Below are positions 34,197 to 43,613 of a stretch of 64,000 nt of DNA, in pieces (within the stretch, counting starts at the first letter, position 1; each line of letters starts with the position of its first letter). The position numbers and the translations under genes were made by a program. Source of the DNA: Bufo bufo (Eukaryota; Chordata; Amphibia; Anura; Bufonidae); the NCBI RefSeq assembly GCF_905171765.1, contig NC_053390.1, forward strand, positions 303,312,622-303,376,621, written 5' to 3'. Below the pieces are notes generated by a model, which saw nothing but the letters and a program-made list of their open reading frames with translations, was not told the DNA's origin and made no database searches.

Positions 34197-34526
34197 AAAA
34201 TGACCATTATGGAAAGGGGACAATTTTAAAATATACAGTATAACAACAAGTTTTAAAATTTACTGTCTGTATAATTTCCTCATAATTTTAAAGGTCTCTC
34301 CCGTTATTCAATAAGATCTTTCATTGTTTGCATCCAGTGGCTATAAATCTGTCCTTTTCATGTTACACATAAGTGAATGGCTCATTAGAATACACATCTC
34401 TGATAACTATACTGAAACCAGTGGTGTTCCCATATAATATCCATTTAAGTTGAAAAATAAAATGTACTGACATTCGTGATATATATCCTCCTCTATTCAG
34501 CACTGGAACCAGAGGTGGAGGCTACT

Positions 34527-34557
34527 ATGCAAATATGCAAGACCTCAGCATATAAAG
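34527..34557 (+). promoter_or_regulatory. Octamer and TATA of the third V segment
   Basis: ATGCAAAT (34527-34534) lies 17 bp before TATAAAG (34551-34557). The TATA box starts 50 bp before the leader ATG. This is a textbook V promoter that survived the retrotransposon insertion downstream. Confidence 0.78.
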
Positions 34558-34742
34558 AATTGGACAATTTGTCATTCTCTACCTTATCTAAATCAGCCCA
34601 ATGAAAATGGATTTTATGTTATTTTTCATGGTGTTTTCCCCAATAAGTAAGATCTATAATCAGTCTGTATTACATTACTAATATGAATTGTAACCAATTA
34701 TAAACCATATTTGTCTTATTATGTTCTCTGAATTATAGGTGT

Positions 34743-34746
34743 CCTC
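34743..34746. repeat. Target site duplication, left copy
   Basis: CCTC directly before the 5' LTR. The partner CCTC is at 39210-39213, after the 3' LTR. Because the LTR starts TGT and the gene continues TGT, the duplicate could be read as up to 7 bp. Confidence 0.8.
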
Positions 34747-35654
34747 TGTAGTGTATGGGAACTGTAATACCCGTCACTACCAAAGTGTCACTTGGTGTGC
34801 TGTCGTCCCTCCTAATTATGGAGAAGTTGGTATATGTCAGTTTTATAAAATGTCATGTAATGTAATGCATGTATTTTCCTGATACTGAAACTTGCATGTA
34901 CAGGCCTGCTAGGGGTGTTATTTCAGCTTCTAGTCCTTAGAGGGAGCTAGAGAGCCCTAGTTTATATAAGGCCCAGTCAGGGAAGTGCAAGGCAGACGGA
35001 GTCTAGTGTCTGTAATCTACAGTTGGAGATTAGACAATGTCTGAGACAAGTCCAGGCCTGAAGCCTGCTGTCCAGGAGAAGATTCCCTCCTGAATTCCCA
35101 TGTGCAGAAACAGGAATATGTTAGACCAAGAGCCTGAGGAACCTTTCAGAAGCTGAGAGAGACAGAGGCAAAGATCAGGAAAGCCAGAGGTACTCAGAAA
35201 GACAGAGGAGGTACTTATTAAAGCTATAGCCAAGGATATAAAGCCAGAAATAGGTTAATGGGCCTTGGTGAAGAATTGCTATATTCCAGGATCAGACAGA
35301 ATTAGAGTGCAAGCTCCTGTGCTGCAAGTCCTGTGTTCAACACTCTGTAATTACCCTGCTGTAACTGAATTGCCTGCATCGACCGAATTGCAAAATCGAC
35401 TGTATGCTAAGGAACTGCATTTCCATTATTGTCTCTGCTTGGAAAAACTACTAAAGTTGGAGTTCTGTTTTAATCCTACGTTTCCTCAATTTATTCGTGC
35501 ATCCGCAAACGGCGTGCCACCGTTTACTTGGCACTGGCGTCACGAACTATTTCTACCTATACCTGCCCTTGCAGAGAGTCAGCTGTACCAGGTTAGTGTA
35601 TATTGCACTACATCACCCAGAAACACCTAGTACACACAACTTGAGTACGCTGCA
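34747..35654 (+). repeat. 5' LTR
   Basis: 908 bp starting TGTAGTG and ending GCTGCA. A TATA box TATATAAG is at 34963-34970. A 121-codon ORF (35265-35630) is kept in both LTRs; I see no domain in it. Confidence 0.88.
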
Positions 35655-35663
35655 CCTCTCTTT

Positions 35664-35681
35664 TGGCGTCACGAACAGGAT
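35664..35681 (+). other. Possible primer-binding site
   Basis: TGGCGTCACGAACAGGAT begins 10 bases after the LTR. The TGG start fits a tRNA 3' CCA end; the tRNA was not identified. TGGCGTCACGAAC also occurs once inside each LTR (near 35533 and 39088). Confidence 0.45.
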
Positions 35682-35735
35682 ACGCACGCTTTCTAGTGCA
35701 AGAAGCGTGAACTTTGTGCCTTATACAGTTGCCCT

Positions 35736-37535
35736 GTGACCAAAGTGACAATTTGCCTGTTTTATTCAAGTGAACTTTGTGGACTGAAAATCATACCCAA
35801 AGTGTACCAAAAACCTCTAAAAAGCGCTGTGCAGTGTTGCGCTACTCAGAGAAAGAAAATCGCCACATTGGAGTGTGGTTTTGTGGACTTTTTACAATCC
35901 TGCTTGCTGTCAGTGAACAGACAGCGTTTCTTACTAAAGATGGCCGCTGAGCTTGCTGAATTTACTGCTGCGTCACCTTCATCCCGAAAAGGCGGGAAAA
36001 ATTGGCGCCTTTCTGAGGAAAAAGCGGGAAGAAGGTCAAGGTCAGGCGCCACGGCTTATCTGGACATTTGCATGTCTGCCAGAATGGACACCGCCTTCCA
36101 TATACTGGAATACCTGGGGGGCGGCCTCCCAGTGCAGTGGGAGGAGCTGGCTAATCTAATTGACGCGACCCTATCGCTCTCCTCAGAAGGATCGAGCATG
36201 TTGGATAGTGAGCAGAGTGTTGCTGCAGCGTCCGCACCTGAAATTGCAAAGATGTCTGATGTTGGTGTAGAGCCAGAGGAGGCTCCACCGGCCTACGCTC
36301 CGGGACCGGAGCAACCCGCCTGCCGCCCAAGGGAGAAAGAACCCGAGCCCTACTATGGCTCGTGGAGGGACTTTTTCCAACCATCTTTCAAATGGTCCTC
36401 CCTGATGGCGGAGATCCGAGAGGCCGCTATCAAGCGGAATACAAAGACCAAAATCATCTATGAGGAACTAACCAAGACAATACATGAGAAGCATAGGCAC
36501 ACCCAACCCCGCCTGGAAAGGAGAAAGGGAGTGGTGCTTTCATTTGACAAACCCCGTGGCTACGGGTTTATCCAGGACTATCTAACTGGCAGAGACCTCT
36601 ATGTGAATCGAAGGTCTGTCAAAAGAGACTACCTCCCTTCGTACCAGCACAGCCTCCGCGAGGGAGAGGAAGTGGAATACACCCCTGCCGAGAGCCTGAG
36701 AGGCCCTTATGCGACTGCTGTGACCCGTCCCAAGCGAGCACCTGAGGACTGGGAGGCAGAAGAAAGAGAAGACTACTCTGGCTGCGAGCGGGAACCGGAA
36801 CGCTCTCCAGAGCCGGCCCATCACGCCTTTCAGGAGCGGAGCTCCTTCATTGGGCCTAATGTCTTCTGGCAGCCAACCGTGTTGGAGAAATGGGTGAGCC
36901 CCTATCCTTCCCCCGAGCTGCCTCGTCGGGAGAAGACAATATCTGAGCTGGAACAGTTAAAAGGACTTAGTGCTACCTTTCAGAACATCCGGATGGGTCG
37001 GAGACCAGACGCATCGCCAGAACCTGCAAAGGCCGAGTCCGCACCATCGGTGACTGTACCTGCGCCGGCGGCGTCAGCAGAGGACAGCGACTCCGACACA
37101 GAAAGCATCGGTGAGCAGATCGTCCGGCTGGAGGAGAAGTTGCGGGAGTTGCGCAAGACATACACCGCCAGGATCCAGACACCGCCGAGGAAGGATGAGG
37201 TAAGGGTGCCTGTCACCACCCGTAGACCGCCTTCTGTTGCCACCGCTCCGTCAGTGCCCCAGACCGGACCCGCGATTGCCGTAAACTGCTGCACCCAGAG
37301 CACCGGACCGCTTGCTGCGGCGGTGCCAAGCACGTCACACCCTGCAGTGATCATGCCAGGGCCGGCACGTTCCACCAGAGGGTTCACCCCTAGGCCTATG
37401 GGGCCTATACCTATTAGGGGCCCCTTTACCCTACAGCTGCCCCCTGATACAGTTATGTGGGCCCATCCTCCTGTCGAGGACTACTACAGACGATACCTGC
37501 CAGCGGAGCCAAGTGGATATGATATGCCACTGTGA
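35736..37535 (+). CDS. Gag-like ORF with a cold-shock domain
   Basis: 599 codons from the first ATG. A better start is codon 69 at 35940 (aagATGG, giving 531 residues). Residues below use the longer form. An N-terminal region (70-165) has hydrophobic helices (YLDICM, AFHILEYLGGGLP). PPAY at 184-187 is a PPxY motif as in retroviral gag late domains. Residues 265-332 match a cold-shock domain: GVVLSF, the RNP1-like RGYGFI (274-279), RNP2-like DLYVN (287-291), then LREGEEVEY and a VTRP end. A charged coiled-coil lies near 455-478, with Pro-rich tails around it. It probably binds nucleic acid, like the nucleocapsid part of gag. No CCHC knuckle is present. The ORF is fully open. Confidence 0.8.
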   Translation: MTKVTICLFYSSELCGLKIIPKVYQKPLKSAVQCCATQRKKIATLECGFVDFLQSCLLSVNRQRFLLKMAAELAEFTAASPSSRKGGKNWRLSEEKAGRRSRSGATAYLDICMSARMDTAFHILEYLGGGLPVQWEELANLIDATLSLSSEGSSMLDSEQSVAAASAPEIAKMSDVGVEPEEAPPAYAPGPEQPACRPREKEPEPYYGSWRDFFQPSFKWSSLMAEIREAAIKRNTKTKIIYEELTKTIHEKHRHTQPRLERRKGVVLSFDKPRGYGFIQDYLTGRDLYVNRRSVKRDYLPSYQHSLREGEEVEYTPAESLRGPYATAVTRPKRAPEDWEAEEREDYSGCEREPERSPEPAHHAFQERSSFIGPNVFWQPTVLEKWVSPYPSPELPRREKTISELEQLKGLSATFQNIRMGRRPDASPEPAKAESAPSVTVPAPAASAEDSDSDTESIGEQIVRLEEKLRELRKTYTARIQTPPRKDEVRVPVTTRRPPSVATAPSVPQTGPAIAVNCCTQSTGPLAAAVPSTSHPAVIMPGPARSTRGFTPRPMGPIPIRGPFTLQLPPDTVMWAHPPVEDYYRRYLPAEPSGYDMPL

Positions 37536-38306
37536 ATCAGCCTGCTAGGCCTTTGATTTGTTTCACTGCAGAAGTTTGGTGTTAACCCTTCCAGGACAGG
37601 AGTCCTATGTTTCTGGTCCTTTGTTGCGGCTGCCAGTTTGTCCACGGCTCAGTGGTAGGTGTTGACCACTGAAGTAATAAAGCTAACAAAGCCACGTTTG
37701 TTTCCAGGACCTCCTGCCTGCTTTTGTACCCCACACCAAGTTGTGCCTGTTCCTTTGTTGCACCTTTTTACCCTTAACCCCCTTTTCAGGTTGATCCGGG
37801 GTTTTACAGCACTTTTCTTGCTGTCCTTTTATTGTGCAACTTCATACTAAGGAACTGTGCCCGGAGACAGACTCAAAAGTACCTGAGCCTCTGAGATTCT
37901 TACTCTTTTAAAAGTATTGTGCCCAGGGATGGACTCCACCGCATGAGAGCCTCTGTGATTTAATAAGAAATAACCTGGGTACGGACTCATGTTTGTTATT
38001 TGAGCCTCCAAGAACTTTTATACCGTTTTCTACTGTTTTATCATGGACTTATTCATTGTCATCCTGGTTATAATGTTACGCTGTGCCAGGTCAGCGCCCC
38101 CGTTCCATTCATTATCCTGAGAGAAGAGAACGACGCCCCTTGTCACTACACTTCACTTTTGCCAATTGGACCTGATGTAAATGTAAATGCAGATGAATTA
38201 CATGTATGTATGCCTGCATGTCTCTATTTTCTATTTCAGGTAGAGATTCCAGTTGGGAGACCCATGATGGAGTACGAGGTCGTACTCAGCTTAAAGCAGT
38301 GGGGTA
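37536..38306 (+). other. Internal non-coding region of the LTR element
   Basis: No domain is recognisable. A 103-codon ORF (38000-38311) runs into the LTR and has no signature. The last bases are purine-rich. Confidence 0.5.
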
Positions 38307-39209
38307 TGTAGTGTACGGGGACTGTAATACCCGTCACTACCAAAGTGTCACTTGGTGTGCTGTCGTCCCTCCTTAATTATGGGAAGTTGCTATATGTCAG
38401 TTTTATAAAATGTCATGTAATGTATGTATTTTCCTGATACTGAAACTTGCATGTACAGGCCTGCTAGGGGTGTTATTTCAGCTTCTAGTCCTTAGAGGGA
38501 GCTAGAGAGCCCTAGTTTATATAAGGCCCAGTCAGGGAAGTGCAAGGCAGACGGAGTCTAGTGTCTGTAATCTACAGTTGGAGATTAGACAATGTCTGAG
38601 ACAAGTCCAGGCCTGAAGCCTGCTGTCCAGGAGAAGAGTCCCTCCTGAATTCCCATGTGCAGAAACAGGAATATGTTAGACCAAGAGCCTGAGGAACCTT
38701 TCAGAAGCTGAGAGAGACAGAGGCAAAGATCAGGAAAGCCAGAGGTACTCAGAAAGACAGAGGAGGTACTTATGAAAGCTATAGCCAAGGATATAAAGCC
38801 AGAAATAGGTTAATGGGCCTTGGTGAAGAATTGCTATATTCCAGGATCAGACAGAATTAGAGTGCAAGCTCCTGTGCTGCAAGTCCTGTGTTCAACACTC
38901 TGTAATTACCCTGCTGTAACTGAATTGCCTGCATCGACCGAATTGCAAAATCGACTGTATGCTAAGGAACTGCATTTCCATTATTGTCTCTGCTTGGAAA
39001 AACTACTAAAGTTGAAGTTCTGTTTTAATCCTACGTTTCCTCAATTTATTCCTGCATCCGCAAACGGCGTGCCACCGTTTACTTGGCACTGGCGTCACGA
39101 ACTATTTCTACCTATACCTGCCCTTGCAGAGAGTCAGCTGTACCAGGTTAGTGTATATTGCACTACATCACCCAGAAACACCTAGTACACACAACTTGAG
39201 TACGCTGCA
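38307..39209 (+). repeat. 3' LTR
   Basis: 903 bp. It is collinear with the 5' LTR apart from a few substitutions and short indels (for example TACGGGGAC for TATGGGAAC, and a 5-bp loss in a TAATG repeat). It ends at GCTGCA before CCTC. Confidence 0.88.
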
Positions 39210-39506
39210 CCTCTGTCAGACACTACAGGAGTCAGGACCAGGACTTCTGAAACCTTCACAGAAACTCGATCTGACCTGTACAGTGTCTGGGTTTGAGTTA
39301 ACCAGCTATGCTGTACACTGGATCAGACAACATCCTGGGAAAGGACTGGAATGGATTGGAGCAGTATGGACTGGTGGTGGTACTGCTTATGCTGATTCAA
39401 TGAAGAGTAGAATGACCATCACAAAAGACAACTCCAAGAAGCAGGTCTATCTCCAGATGAATAACATGGAGGCTGCAGATTCTGGAACATATTATTGTGC
39501 AAGAGA

Positions 39507-39542
39507 CACATAGATATAAACTAATGAGATCATACAAAATCC
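39507..39542 (+). other. Atypical V recombination signal, 20-bp spacer
   Basis: Heptamer CACATAG (39507-39513) matches the consensus in its first four bases and last base. The best nonamer, ACAAAATCC (39534-39542), is one base off consensus but lies after only 20 bp. At 23 bp the nonamer would be AAATCCAGC, which is poor. Recombination is likely weak. Confidence 0.6.
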
Positions 39543-39549
39543 AGCTGTA

Positions 39550-40510
39550 TCTGACAGGAAATGGAAAACCACAAGAGAAAGAAAGTTACTGAAGTAAACT
39601 TAGTGAAAAGTTGAGCAAAAAAAAAAAAGAAAGAACAATGTTGAACTAGTAAAATAATGCCATATATGTTATTTTCAAGAATAGGAAAGTATAAAGATGA
39701 CTTATAAAAAAATAAAATAAAAGAGAGACAATAAGGCACTGTATAAATCATTATGACAGATACTATGGCCCAAAAATAATATGTGTATCAATGGTGCAAT
39801 TGAGGGGGAGGGTTCTGGTTGTCCAGAAACCCCCTAATTGGTTCTAAAAAAATGTTCTTCTGTACAGTCACCTCTGAGTGGCCTCTCCTCTCCATGACTC
39901 AGCAAACTCCCACCCCTCTCTAATTACACAACAGCTGTACTGGCGCCTCTATGCTCATAGGAGAGTCTTTTATAGCTGTCATGTAGCTGGAGATGGGTGG
40001 AAGAATGCTCAGGGGCACAGCCATGAAAGACATAAGCAACATCAGGTACCCACTGTCTAGAGAGGCAGACCTGGTGGGGGTAAACACTATGGGGCACATT
40101 TATTAAGACCAGCGTTTTAGCCGCCGGTCTTAATAAGGCCCTGCACTGGTGGTGGATAGGCGTCAGCCCCTACATAACTTCGGCGGATCCACCGCTGCTT
40201 CTAAATGAAAAACAGCTTCCTTGCCATTTTCGATGTCTAAAACAGGCGAAGAAAATGGTAAATGAGACGGGCCTGCTATTCCGTCACCTTCCCCGCCCAA
40301 GCTAGGGCCACTTTTTTTAGGCCTGGCGTGAGCAGGGAAAAGTCGCAGATTGTGATGCAAAGGACTTTTGTGCCAAAAATATGCCTAATATAAGAGGTGA
40401 GTCCTCTCATGCATAACGGAAACGGGAAGGATCCGTTATGCAGGCAATAGACTTCTAAAGGTATTCCGTTATGCATTCCATCATAGAATTGCATTATGGT
40501 CCGTGGTAAC
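39550..40510. other. No gene recognised
   Basis: Non-coding DNA. The segment 40085-40330 and 40390-40510 look like old MITE fragments (GATCCGTTATGCA palindromes). No ends could be fixed. Confidence 0.35.
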
Positions 40511-40594
40511 GGACAGTGTCATAACTAGAGTTCTATGGGCCCCATGGCAAACTATGAATTGGGGCCCCCCACCCTCATTAACCCGCCCCCTCCC

Positions 40595-40800
40595 TCTGTA
40601 TGTATATATCATTTGGCCCCCACCCAGACTGTATATATTTAATTTGGCCCCCACCCAGACTGTATATATTTTATTTGGCCCTCAGACTGTATATATTTCA
40701 TTTGGCCCCCACCTAGACTGTATATATTTCATTTGACCCTCAGACTGTATATATTTCATTTGGCCCCCACTCACTCAGACTGTATATATTTCATTTTGAC
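40595..40800. repeat. Minisatellite with CAGACTGTATATATTT core
   Basis: About six units of 27-40 bp. Each has TTTGGCCCCCACCCAGAC or a shortened form, then TGTATATATTTCA. It lies in a unit that starts near 40513 with CAGTGTCATAACTAG, which may be a hAT-type end. Confidence 0.7.
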
Positions 40801-41094
40801 CCATGTATATAATTGAATAATTGCCCCTGCCCCCCTCTCACATAGATTTTATTTATTTGTGGCCACCTCTCATATGGCTGGTGCAAGCCCCCCTTTCTAA
40901 ATTCAGTCATAGGGCCACTGGTAGGTGCCTCCACCAGGCTGCCACCCTTTCTGTATAAATGGAGTAACAAGTTTAGGGGGCACACCAAATAATATACAGA
41001 GTGCAGGGGGTGGTGAAAACGAGCATGAGACAATAAAACCTAACCCAAGAGAGGGTCAAAAGAACCACCCCATAAATGCACATCCGACAATAAG

Positions 41095-41766
41095 TCAGTA
41101 TCAAAAATATAAAGTTTATTAGACACACCAACAAACACATTAAAAAATTGTATACAATTAGAACAAAGTGCGGTATGCAATCAATATTATGTAACCAGCA
41201 CATACAGGTCCACTGAATTGCCTCACCATAGGCATATACAATAAAAACCAGCATATAAGAGTAACAATGTGGAGCATAAAGCAAATGTAACATAAGGTAA
41301 GACCTCTGAAAATAAAAACAGACCTGGATAGGGTCACAATGAAAGAGCCAAACCTACATGGACAGCTGGTGCAGTGGAACTGGAAAAGTGAGAAAGCACC
41401 CAACGCGTATCGCCGGAGCAATCCAGCATCCTCAGGGGTAGAGAGTGACTGCTGGGGCATCGCTTTATATGGAGTAATGAATGAAATACAAATAATAATC
41501 ACCTGTGCAGCACAATTGTATGAACACCATGTATAGGTGTGCAGGACGAGGCATGGCCGGAAACCGGAAGTAGGTCGTCCACATGGTGAACAGGTGGAAC
41601 GCACATGCGCTCCACCTGTGTAATCGCAGATATACAAACAAAATGACAAGGGGTTCGCTGGTATCATATCCTGGAATGACCTGAATTAATACCAGGTGTA
41701 TATAATAGTATTGTAGACAGTGGGACAAATAACAGAACATCCGATTATGCAGCATTCTGGCACCGG
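41095..41766 (-). mobile_element. Penelope-type terminal region
   Basis: Read on the minus strand, it ends with AATAAACTTTATATTTT. It carries CCCTGAGGATGCTGG and GGCGATACGCGTTGGG, a degenerate form of the CTGAnGA ... GAAAC block of Penelope terminal repeats. The rest runs into the gap. No ORF was supported. Confidence 0.45.
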
Positions 41767-41966
41767 NNNNNNNNNNNNNNNNNNNNNNNNNNNNNNNNNN
41801 NNNNNNNNNNNNNNNNNNNNNNNNNNNNNNNNNNNNNNNNNNNNNNNNNNNNNNNNNNNNNNNNNNNNNNNNNNNNNNNNNNNNNNNNNNNNNNNNNNNN
41901 NNNNNNNNNNNNNNNNNNNNNNNNNNNNNNNNNNNNNNNNNNNNNNNNNNNNNNNNNNNNNNNNNN
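41767..41966. other. Assembly gap (200 N)
   Basis: Exactly 200 N. Non-coding repeats are on both sides. Confidence 0.95.
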
Positions 41967-42345
41967 AGAAGAGACCGGGAACTACGCGGAGGAGGTGAGT
42001 TATTTTTTTAATTTTTTTTTATCCCTCAATTGATCACCTACTATGCATTCTGTATTAAGAATGCCATTTTCCCTTATAACCATGTTATAAGGGAAAATAA
42101 TACAATCTACAGAACACCGATCCCAAGCCCGAACTTCTGTGAAGAAGTTCGGGTCTGGGTACCACAGTCGGTTTTTTATCACGCGCGTGCAAAAAAACAT
42201 TGCACCCGCGCGATAAAAACTGAACATCGGAACGCAATCGCAGTCAAAACTGACTGCAATTGCATTCCTACTCGCGCGGGTTTGCCGCAACACACCGGGA
42301 CGCATCCGGACCTAATCCGGACACGCTCGTGTGAACCCAGCCTAA
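41967..42345. other. Right part of a TTA-type MITE
   Basis: The end CTCGTGTGAACCCAGCC followed by TAA (42343-42345) matches the ends of 45665-45970. The left end is probably in the gap. There is no gene. Confidence 0.4.
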
Positions 42346-42402
42346 GACTCTGTTCATATGTGCACTGCTTTTTCAAAAGTAGAGTAGTCAGCAGCACTAT
42401 AA

Positions 42403-42712
42403 GGGCTGATGCACACGACCATATGTATTTTGCGGTCCGCCAAAAAAATGAATGACATCCGTGTGCTGTCCGTGTTGCATCCGTTTTTTTTGCGGATCCA
42501 TTGTAACAATGCCTGTCCTTGGGGAGGCAAGAATAGGACATGTTCTATTTTTTTGCGGAATGGACATGCAGACATACGGACACGGAATGCACATGGAGTC
42601 ATTTCAATTTTTTGTGGCCCCATTGAAATGAATGGTTCCGCATATGGGCCGCAAAAAAAAAAGAAAAAAGGAAAGGACACGGACAAAAAAATAAGTTTGT
42701 GTGCATGAGCCC
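42403..42712. mobile_element. Harbinger-like MITE
   Basis: The ends are GGGCTGATGCACACGACC and, inverted, GGGCTCATGCACACAAAC, flanked by TAA (42400-42402) and TTA (42713-42715), a TWA duplication. It has T/A runs and GCGGATCC blocks. Confidence 0.75.
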
Positions 42713-43173
42713 TTACCGTGACAGAAACTATCATTTAGATCAGGTTCACATCAACACTTTGTTTTCTGTTCTTCTGATCCGTCAGAAGAACAGAATAAAG
42801 AAAAAACGGATCTTTTTTTTAAGCAACCATTTTGCTCAGTTATGAACATTTTACATCCATTTTAGCCATTTCTGATTTATCATACCTTCACCCCAAAATT
42901 CTGGTATCCAAAAGTCACAAAAATAGGGCTTTTGCGACTTTTTGCACTCGCTTGTGCAAAATTTAAGCGATTGTGCAAAATGTTGCGACTTTTTGCATTT
43001 TTACACCACTCACTCCAGTTTTGTGATGTGGGTGGAAAAGTGGATGTGGTTAGCTATGTTAATGAGTTTCACTCCAGATTTATAATTTTGAAAAAGTCGC
43101 AAAACACGCGATCTCACTCTAGGAGGGGGGTGGAGTAGGAGAACTGGAGGAGCTTCTCTATACAAAAGTGTTA

Positions 43174-43458
43174 GGGCTCTTTCACACGAGCGGATGCAGT
43201 GCGGGTAATCTGCTTCGTGAAAGAGTGCAAAGCCCCGTTCCGGACAGCAGAGACACGGAGCATTAACATGATTGATAATGCTCCGTGCCTATCTGTGATC
43301 TTTTTACTACAAAATCTCAGTGAGATAAAGTTGTCATCGTGATTTTGTAGCAAGAAGGTCACATGTTAATGCTTTGTGTCTCTGCTGTCTGGAATGGGGC
43401 TTGGCACTCTTTCGCGCAGTGAATTTGACGCACCGCATCCGCTCATGTGAAAGAGCCC
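43174..43458. mobile_element. Harbinger-like MITE, TTA duplication
   Basis: 285 bp. The ends are GGGCTCTTTCACACGAGCGG and, inverted, GGGCTCTTTCACATGAGCGG, flanked by TTA (43171-43173 and 43459-43461). Most of the element is one long inverted repeat around 43315. Confidence 0.88.
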
Positions 43459-43613
43459 TTAGGTTTAAGGATAAGACAAATTTATCACGTAACATGAGAC
43501 ATTTGATAAATGTGGCATACAGTATTCCAACGCAGACTCAAGCAAAACTGACTTCAAATTTTCCCCTCAAGATAAATCCCCCCCCCCCCCAGTGTTTGTA
43601 GTATAGAGATATA

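Larger units (their letters stand above)
34747..39209 (+). mobile_element. LTR retrotransposon carrying a cold-shock-domain ORF
   Basis: 4463 bp. The 5' LTR is 34747-35654 and the 3' LTR 38307-39209, with TG and CA ends. By eye they differ at about a dozen sites, so insertion is fairly recent. A possible primer-binding site TGGCGTCACGAACAGGAT starts at 35664. A purine-rich AAAGCAGTGGGG precedes the 3' LTR. The interior has one long ORF (35736-37535) and then about 770 bp without a clear gene. No protease, RT, RNase H or integrase motif is seen in any frame, so it must rely on enzymes from another element. Confidence 0.9.
34601..39506 (+). pseudogene. IGHV segment split by an LTR retrotransposon
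   Basis: The leader exon 34601-34646 encodes MKMDFMLFFMVFSPI plus one base. A 92-bp intron follows (34647-34738). The V exon starts at 34739 and is cut after 8 bp. It resumes after the target duplication at 39214 and ends at 39506. The resumed part has LTCTVSG (first Cys), CDR1 [22 protein letters not shown]2 [19 protein letters not shown] and YYCARD. It belongs to a different V family ([16 protein letters not shown]) from the other three. All frameworks are intact, so the insertion, plus a poor signal, is what disables it. Confidence 0.9.

Noticed and set aside
36980..37387. Antisense ORF in the cold-shock gene
   Set aside because: Mirror of a GC-rich Pro/Ala coding region; no domain.
38000..38311. 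Possible envelope-like ORF in the LTR element
   Set aside because: 103 codons with no signal peptide, cleavage site or transmembrane pattern; runs into the LTR.
41158..41667. 169-codon minus-strand ORF with hydrophobic stretches
   Set aside because: Lies in a Penelope-type terminal repeat; no recognised domain.
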